A program made the translations under genes and the position numbers. A stretch of 64,000 nucleotides of DNA, from the NCBI RefSeq assembly GCF_018991925.1, contig NW_024724368.1:5358545-5422544 (forward strand). The letters run 5' to 3'. The notes below the pieces were generated by a model that saw only the letters and a program-made list of their open reading frames with translations, was not told the origin of the DNA and made no database searches. Source of the stretch: Homarus americanus (lineage: Eukaryota; Arthropoda; Malacostraca; Decapoda; Nephropidae). This document shows, in pieces, positions 56,758 to 64,000 of the stretch. Each line of letters starts with the position of its first letter. Within the stretch, counting starts at the first letter, position 1.

Positions 56758-57234
56758 GTGCTGGGTTCATTAACAGTGCTGGGCTCATAGTGCTGGCTTT
56801 ATAGTACTGGGTTAATTAATAGTTTTGGGTTTATTAATAGTACTGGGTTCATTAATAGTTCTGGGTTCATAGTGCTGGGTTCATTAATAGTGCTGGGTTT
56901 ATTAATAGTACTGGGTTCATTAATAGTTCTGGGTTCATAGTGCTGGGTTCATTAATAGTGCTGGGTTTATTAATAGTACTGGGTTCATTAATAGTTCTGG
57001 GTTCATAGTACTGGGTTAATTAATAGTGCTGGGTTTATTAATAGTACTGGGTTCATTAATAGTTCTGGGTTCATAGTGCTGGGTTCATTAATAGTGCTGG
57101 GTTTATTAATAGTACTGGGTTCATTAATAGTTCTGGGTTCATAGTACTGGGTTAATTAATAGTGCTGGGTTTATTAATAGTACTGGGTTCATTAATAGTT
57201 CTGGGTTCATAGTGCTGGGTTCATTAATAGTGCT
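56758..57234. repeat. higher-order minisatellite, 68-bp unit of 18+18+18+14
   Basis: The basic word is GTGCTGGGTTCATTAATA with variants. Four sub-units (three of 18 bp and one of 14 bp) form a 68-bp unit starting at 56804, 56872, 56940, 57008, 57076, 57144 and 57212. The first sub-unit switches between a GTGCTGGGTTCATT type and a GTACTGGGTTAATT type. Confidence 0.95.
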
Positions 57235-57890
57235 GGCTGCTGACGAAAGTGAGGAACATTCATACATACGTACATACATACACTGGAAACAGGTAGTGGC
57301 ATTAGTAATAGTCGTGGTAGTAGTAGTATTTTGTGCGTGTGTGTGTGTGTCTTCTCCACAATTGAGGAAGGTTACATATAAACGTTTTCATATGAGATAT
57401 TTATCGTACATTTAAATAAGTTGGTTGAGCGTGGTCACTGGACCACCACCACCAGTTGGAACTCGGTGGATCTGCCACTTAAAATGCCATGAAGTTTTAC
57501 ATAAACAGTCGGTCTTTCCTCATGAGAGCCTAACACAAACCAGAGACAAGTATTTTTCTTATTTTATTTTTATTTTTGATGACGCATTAAAAGACCATAG
57601 TTGTTAAAGCGTAGTAATAATGAAAGTGGTACCCAAAATCAATCACTAAGAAAGACGTGTAAAGGTATTTATTTTACTTATTCGTTCTGGCGTGCTTTGT
57701 CGTCATTGTCTGACGAGAAAAACATGTATCGGAAATGAAGAAAACGTTGTCTCGGAAGCAATACTCATTATCTACTAAAAACTGCTGCCCAATCACACGG
57801 GGTGAGTTTTTGTGTGTCGCGATCCTGACTCGTGAACGGGGGTTGGGTGGGAGGGTTTATGGACGTTGTGGACTGGTCGAGTTTTACTGT

Positions 57891-58160
57891 CTCATTCAGG
57901 CCGCTGTGTTGAACTAGTCTTTGAGCCCCTAGAGTCCTGTCCAAAGTCACTTATTTTCTATAATATCAGTTCATTGTCTCATTCAGGCCGCTGTGTTGGA
58001 CTAGTCTTTGAGCCCCTGGAGTCCTGTCCAAAGTCACTTATTGTCTATAATATCAGTTCATTGTCTCATTCAGGCCGCTGTGTTGGACTAGTCTTTGAGC
58101 CCCTGGAGTCCTGTCCAAAGTCACTTATTGTCTATAATATCAGTTCATTGTCTCATTCAA
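57891..58160. repeat. 87-bp tandem repeat, 3 copies plus a partial
   Basis: Copies start at 57891, 57978, 58065 and (partial) 58152, each beginning CTCATTCAGGCCGCTGTGTT. Copies 2 and 3 look identical and copy 1 has a few changes. As 87 is a multiple of 3, the plus frame stays open with a 29-residue unit (SHSGRCVGLVFEPLESCPKS). Coding is not established. Confidence 0.95.
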
Positions 58161-58173
58161 AGTATCGGTCTTA

Positions 58174-58960
58174 ATAATATCGAGATGAACAACTCGTATC
58201 AATATCATCTTTATCAACAACTTATCTTGTATCACTAAATTAATGACGTTGAAACATTTTTAAATATGGCAAAAAGTTCGGTGATTATATTTTAATGTTA
58301 ATACTTTATCCTACATCTCATAGAACTGTTGTTGCTATTATTCTCAAACTTTTTCACCAACAGTAACTTTCACCATCTTTCTTTGGTCAATTAACCGTTA
58401 AAGTATACGTGTAAATAGTATATACAGCTGTATATATTGTGTACGCAAACAAAACATTCAATCACGTGTTAAAAGTCACCTTAACCTTTACATAAATATC
58501 AGAAACAAATATTTGACTGATCTTAATGAAACGAGACAGGTGAGTCGGTGTTTGGCCAGGTAAAAAAAAAAAATTTTTATTGGGATTAAAGTTCTCAAAA
58601 TGTTGCAGACTGATCCATTAACCACGAACTTTGTCCAGGGATGTATTCGTAACATCTTAATGATTTAATTTCTGACCAACACTGATATTGATTGACTTTG
58701 ACCAACACTGATAGACACAGAGAAGAGACTAAAGCAACACACAGCGTTAAATTACTCCTTTAAAATCCCATAACTAGATGTCTACACACATTCTAAAGGT
58801 GGGGTATCATTTCTTAGTGATGGGATGACATGGTTTTAACTCTACAAGGCGGTGGGATGTGACCCTTACTGTAGCAGCTATAGTAATGGAAGGTTGATAT
58901 CTTGGCTATACCTTGGTCATACTTGTCGAGTCATTGTTTACATCTTTTCTCGTCTGTAGC
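58174..58960. other. no feature seen (58.2-59.0 kb)
   Basis: Unique-looking AT-rich DNA. A poly-A run lies at 58561-58573. Confidence 0.4.
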
Positions 58961-58975
58961 GCAGTTTCTTGTTTC

Positions 58976-59040
58976 CGCCTTGTCTCTGTCTCTCTGTCTG
59001 TCTCTTTCTGTTTGTCTGTCTGTCTGCCTGTCTCTCGCCA
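58976..59040. repeat. (TCTG)n-like low-complexity tract
   Basis: Repeated TGTCTCTCTGTCTG words. A similar tract lies at 60030-60118. Confidence 0.85.
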
Positions 59041-59157
59041 CCCTAAAGATTATCAACATCAGGATCACCATCACTCACCATCACCACCATAAACACCATG
59101 ACAACAACGTCACCATCACTTTCACCATCTCTCAATACACGACTAATATCACTGGGA

Positions 59158-59512
59158 TGGTGGGGAGATGAGGGGTGGGGTGAGACGGGGGAATGAGGTG
59201 GGGGGGGGAGGGGTGGAGAGGGGGGGAAGAGGGGTGGGGTGAGACGGGGGAATGAGGTTGGGGAAAGGGGCAAGAGGGGTGGAGAGAGGGCGAAGAAGGG
59301 TGGGGAGAGGGGGAAGAAGGATGGGAAGAGGGAAATGAGGGAGAGGGATGAGTAGGGTGAGAAATGTGGTGAGGGGTACAGAGAAGGGGAATGGAGGATA
59401 GGGAGAGGGGATAAGTGGGGTGAGTGGTGTAGAGAAGGGGAATGAGGGAGAGGGAGAGAGGATGAGTGAGGTGAGGAATGTGAGAATGGTTGAAAGTCGA
59501 GTGACGACATAC
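59158..59512. repeat. G-rich purine minisatellite
   Basis: Degenerate GAGGGGGAAGAGGGGTGGGG units over about 350 bp. The Pro/Ser/Leu-rich frames on the minus strand are compositional artefacts. Confidence 0.9.
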
Positions 59513-59738
59513 TTAGAACAGGACTGACCCCCAGGTAACACGTGATAGAGAAGAACGAGGGAAAAATTTGTCTTCATTAGTACACGTGGAGGTGATAGGT
59601 GATGCTCAGGTAAATCAAGATGGGATATAAAATGTATATTATTAATTTTAACTTACTTGAATGTTATCTCTGACAAAAAAAAATTGATTGATAGTCCCTT
59701 GCTGTGAGAATCTAAACTGTTAAGGTGACGTATGTTCA

Positions 59739-59959
59739 TTGATGCTGTACACTAACCGATCTAAAATTTGGAATAGAATGAAATACTTGATCACCACACA
59801 AGCAGAAGGCAGTGTTAAGACATCTCTGTCAGCGGCCGTCACCTCTTCTCGTCCACCTGTCAACCTTGAGGGATGTTTTCTAGACATTGTTAAAGACTTC
59901 CTGAGACTTAGTGATGGCGAGCAGAATAATGAAATCGAAAAGAAAGTTAGGACACGTTA
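59739..59959 (+). CDS. hypothetical open frame (73 aa)
   Basis: It runs from ATG 59739 to TAA 59957-59959. It includes LEGCFLDIVKDFLRLSDGEQ, an amphipathic helix-like stretch. No family is recognised. It could be an exon of an unmodelled plus-strand gene or chance. Confidence 0.2.
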
Positions 59960-61281
59960 ATGTAATAAGTCATTTAGCTATCACACTGAGGTCATAATTA
60001 TCAAGGTTATTGTTATATTTGGTACTTTCTCTTTCACTTTGTCTGTCTATATCTTTGTTTCTGTCTCTTTCTCTCTCTACTTGTCTGTCTGTTTGTCTCT
60101 GTCTCTCTCTCTCTCTATTCTCAGAGTATTCTTCTCTGTTGACTATGAAAAGTATTCGTGCCGGAGGTAGTGTTTACACCTGCATGCCAACTTGTGATGT
60201 CACACACCTAAAAATCCATCAGCCATTACCTGGTAGATGTTTGGTAGTAGACAGGGGTGTAGACACACACACACACACACACAGAGCGTACAGCACCAGA
60301 CGCCACCGTCTCGGGGTCGTCAACAAGGTAGCTCAGGGCTGGAAACGACAGCATTGACCTAAACATTTTATACAAATTTCTGGTCGTGAAATTAATGAGT
60401 CGGTTTTGTCAATTATTATCAACTCGTGTCAGTTTTTATTATCGTGGGGAGAATAATATTATATTGTTCTGTTCAACTTAGTAACTACTTTACATTAGTC
60501 AGACGCTCTTTGAATAAATTAGTCACTTGAATATAGCCCAAAACAATGCAGTTTTATGTCACCTTGGATCTGTATAGCTGAACAATTGAGCACTTTCTAT
60601 AAATCTCTGTTTTCGGTGCAGGTGTGTAAACGAATCCCACCACCGAAAAATTCGTCAATGATTTTAATTTAAAAGTATGAACATATAAAATTCACTTATT
60701 CACTTAGCGACAACTCAAGACTTCTGGTCTTAGATACACTCATCACTAACGACAGAAATCAATTTACTGCATTTATACCAAGAAATCACTTCAGCTGACC
60801 ATAGCCTGAATCTATCTAATTTAACCTGACCTAACCTTCCCCCCCCCCCTCCTCAAGGAAGTATTCGGGTAGTTAATCTTCTGTTGAAATTAACCGAGAA
60901 GAGGATGGGGGATTGAAGGCTTAGGTGACATAAAGTAAATCTTACTGTAAGATTCCCTGATTTACGCAATGAATTTTAAACTCTCATTGTGAATTTACTT
61001 TTAATGAATCTTTTCTGTAACTGTTGTAGTTTAAAGGTCACTACTCTTCTCTGAGATTCTTTAATGATATACTGTACCTTTTATCACATGTTTTCAACAG
61101 TATTCCCTAAGACTTTGTTACCCAGTCAGAGAAAAGCAATGGTAATACCTTTAAGTCTATCACCTGAAGATTAGACTCTCCAATTTATTTCACCTGATGA
61201 TTAAACATCTCAAGGCTAACTTAACCTAATCTTACATTACATTACTTAACTTAACCTTACCTAACCTAACCTAATCTAACC
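59960..61281. other. no gene seen (60.0-61.3 kb)
   Basis: It contains a (TCTG)n-like tract (60030-60118), a (CA)n run (60262-60283), a C run (60838-60850) and TTAGG-like words on the minus strand at 61213-61282. Confidence 0.4.
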
Positions 61282-62700
61282 CACGGGTGTCCAATTTTTT
61301 CGGTAATGTTGTCACGTGATCAAAGGTTCATATGTGCGGGGGGTATGATTTTTTTATTGATACCAGTGGTGAAGTATAACCTGTTAGCTATTGAACAAAA
61401 TGGATTTTCTTAAACATTAACACAAAAGCCATCCCCCCAAAACAGTTTGATCAACTTTATTTGTACAAAACCTAGTGCTAGTCACTGATAAATTTTTATC
61501 ATGATAATGAGAACACAGGTACATTAGTTAACAGACAGCACATTTCGGTTCCTCTTGAAACTGAGCCACACTGATAGTGCAGATGGTTGATAATTCAATA
61601 TATCCTGAGGTTTGTACCCCAAAGGCAGCAATATAAAGCATGATTCATACTCATCAAAATCCGTGAATATCTTCTGAAATTATGACTTCATTTCCACCAA
61701 GTAGCTCTGCAATTCTTCAAAAATATGTGATTCTACTGAGCTCAGGGCAGTTCAGCAATAGGAAATAAATGGAGTAAGAAATTACATTCTTGTGAGCCAC
61801 TGGCGGTCCGACAAGTTGGGTCTCTCGGAGTCATTTAAATTCCAAGTCTCTGACTTGAGGAGTAACTCTGTGAATCTCTTCAAAATGTTTCCACGAGTTA
61901 GCCGTCTGACTGTATTAAAATAAACTAAAGCTCCATACTCTGTTTCTACTTCTTCAGAATGCCCCATAAAGTGGCGATGGTTAAGGGCACTGGCACGAAG
62001 AAAATTCACAATCTTGATCACTTCTTCCATCACACCATACCATGAATTCGAGTTGCATATTTCACAGCACAAACTCTCCTGATAATGATGCAGTGGAAGC
62101 TGGGCACACCAACTTTCTCATATGACTTGTAGAAACTTCTAAAACCCTCTTTTTTCTCTTGCATTGCTACAGGTGCCCCATCTGAGGCAAATAAACTCAG
62201 CTTTTCATGTTCAGACCAAACTTTTGAAATTCTTTACTGACAGCTTTCAGTATATCACAACTTTGAGTACGGTCTTTAAATAGGGACGAGGCTAGTAATT
62301 CTTCCTGCGCTTCAAAGTTTTCAGCGATAAGTCTAATCTAGATGCACAGTTGTGATGTGTCTCATTAATCTGGAATCATCAAGTACAAAACCAAATGCCA
62401 GGCGGGAGTTTAGTTCCTTTTCCATTTTTCTTCACTGTTCTCAGCCTGATATACAATTCTAGCTGTCATAAGTCGGCATCATCATCACTCGTTGGGTAAT
62501 TTTTTTCCGTTTCCTTTTCACTCAAATCAGACCCAAGGGCCTCCAGTGCTGTTAGCAAGGTTTCTTTCAATATATCTGTATTCGAAAATTACATTTTTTG
62601 TCTTGCCAAGATCCAAGCGCATCTGAGTGTGGCAATCTGAATCATGTGACCTTCTCCCATGATTATTTTTTATTCGCTTCTGCTCATCTAGCGCAGTTTT
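61282..62700 (-). pseudogene. decayed hAT transposase, ZBED5/GTF2IRD2-like
   Basis: The minus frame 62072-61782 encodes VMEEVIKIVNFLRASALNHR, VETEYGALVYFNTVRRLTRG and LKRFTEL, a hallmark of the ZBED5/GTF2IRD2/SCAND3-type hAT transposase. Upstream minus frames give KLSLFASDGAPVAMQEKK and SFHCI-like pieces, broken by stops. CACGGGTGTCCAATTTTTT at 61287 resembles a Charlie-type hAT terminus (CAGGGGTGTCCAA). The other end was not found. Confidence 0.75.
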
Positions 62701-63179
62701 AATCCCTTAGGTAGCGCTAGAGTGTTTAATCACCAGGTGAAATAGGCTGGGCGCCCGATTCTCAGGTAAACTACATGTGTCTCAACACCTGAGATTTCGT
62801 GTGTCTTCAAGCGATATTATAGATACTGCCATTCATACCAACTAAAGAGAGAGAAAAAACAAAGTGATAATTCCTACAATACTGCAACACTTAATAAACC
62901 TACAACAGTCTTGACCTTCAAGTAGAAAAACTAGTCACAGGTGTATTAATCAGGCGATGCAGAGTCACCAGGCTTCCGGAGCGACCAAACTTTCTTAATT
63001 TTTCCTTCAGATGTTGTGTCCGTGAGCGAGGCTGACAGTGTAGGTCAAGGAGGAGCATCACGAGATAACAGTAGCGTGTAAACATCACTTCTCGCTGATA
63101 TATTTAAATGAATTTGTCGATTTAAGCTTTTGGTTGCGACAAAGTGATTTAAAAAAACACGTGCCAGTTTTTATGATAG

Positions 63180-63180
<1 letters not shown>

Positions 63181-63229
<49 letters not shown>
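63181..63229. repeat. (TG)n microsatellite
   Basis: About 24 TG dinucleotides. Confidence 0.98.
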
Positions 63230-63230
<1 letters not shown>

Positions 63231-63641
63231 TGTATGACTCAGTAAAAGACCCATTTACTAATTACTATTTCTATTAGGTCCACATTTCTCACTGGTGATT
63301 AGTTTGCCGTAAGTGCATGAGGCTCTTAAGGGTGTCGATGGTCGCGGGGTAGAGGAGGAGTAGGAGGTCAACTAAGGTAAATGATTTCATCTTAGTTAAG
63401 TTGACAGTCAATCAGTTATCATTTAACGTGTTGTGTAGCACATAACTCACAATAGCTATGTGCAAATGTTCTTTGATAATTTAGTTGTTGATAAGTTTCG
63501 TTCTCAGTTCTTAAAAAAAAATATCATCATCATATTTACATGTCTTTAAAATCCACAAATTTACACTCTTCAGGGCATAGTGGTTACAGTTAAGGGAGTT
63601 TCAATAATGCGCTGAGATGAGAGGGGGGGGGGGTTATTGTC

Positions 63642-63869
63642 ATGGTCTCGATCACTCACGGTTGTAGAGTTTGTGATACATATTCACTGATGGATATTCT
63701 GGACGGAGGCTTGAGGCTTGTGTGTCCACGTCCTCATGACGCTGCTACATACGAGTATACAGTACCGGTTGCTTCTCTCACGAAGATCATCGCGTTTGAA
63801 GACGTGACCACCAATTCACGCAGGCTGTTCAAATACGTTCACGATACGCAACATGAAGTTGTTTAGCCT
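63642..63869 (+). CDS. hypothetical open frame (74 aa)
   Basis: It runs from ATG 63642 to the TAG just after 63866. It reads MVSITHGCRVCDTYSLMDIL, later VPVASLTKIIAFEDVTTNSR. Composition looks protein-like, but no family is recognised and no splice partners were found. Confidence 0.25.
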
Positions 63870-64000
63870 CAGCCTGTCTGTATACCTGTTCTGTAAGTAA
63901 TCAAAACTCGTCCCAATGAAAGGAAATCGTTTCTTAAATTGCAATTAACTTCTTCGTCCGAACTAAAGATTGATAGGGGGAGACCATACTGTCTCTCTGT

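Noticed and set aside
56758..58160. Tandem arrays considered as CRISPR-like
   Set aside because: Units are contiguous with no unique spacers and the genome is eukaryotic.
59043..59577. Minus-strand Pro/Ser frames of 142-155 aa
   Set aside because: Translations of the G-rich minisatellite; two overlapping frames have the same bias.

Overview
This window is animal nuclear DNA, most likely from an arthropod and probably a decapod crustacean. The case rests on two intron-rich genes with GT-AG introns, a dense load of Tigger/pogo, hAT, CR1/L2-like and jockey-like elements, many MITEs and foldbacks, TA/TG/AAT microsatellites, and short TTAGG-like runs. The species cannot be named from sequence alone. 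There is no sign of prokaryotic organisation. Exons were joined by hand, and phases were checked at every junction.

Two conserved chromatin genes lie head-to-tail on the minus strand. The left gene (1485-23545, 3' end beyond the window edge) is a Su(var)3-9/SUV39H-type histone H3K9 methyltransferase. Eight exons encode a 236-residue N-terminal region, a chromodomain split by an 8.15-kb intron, a linker and the start of the pre-SET zinc cluster. The SET and post-SET parts lie left of base 1. The right gene (27477-52786, with a probable 5' UTR exon ending at 54986) is complete. It encodes an MDC1-type DNA-damage mediator of 2073 residues: an N-terminal TQ motif, an FHA domain, a long acidic disordered region with twelve TQx[F/Y] motifs, a basic Ser/Arg-rich region and a C-terminal tandem BRCT. 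Together the pair covers heterochromatin marking and gamma-H2AX-dependent signalling. Both upstream regions carry a GGCGGGAA E2F-type motif, so shared cell-cycle control is possible but unproven.

Introns and intergenic DNA are mostly repeats. 0-14 kb: several Tigger-like copies (one with a jockey-like LINE nested in it), a tyrosine-recombinase fragment and a 42-bp-TIR MITE. 16-26 kb: palindromes, long (TA)n, CR1-like fragments in both orientations, an inverted-repeat composite and a hAT fragment. 26-54 kb: at least ten MITE or foldback elements inside MDC1 introns or flanks. 55-64 kb: another copy of the 24-kb dispersed repeat split by a CR1 insertion, a higher-order minisatellite, an 87-bp tandem repeat, low-complexity purine DNA and a decayed ZBED5/GTF2IRD2-like hAT.

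I found no convincing new multi-gene system. The most useful leads are the expanded TQx[F/Y] cluster and conserved Thr4 of MDC1, the apparently unfused Su(var)3-9, and several unclassified inverted-repeat elements.
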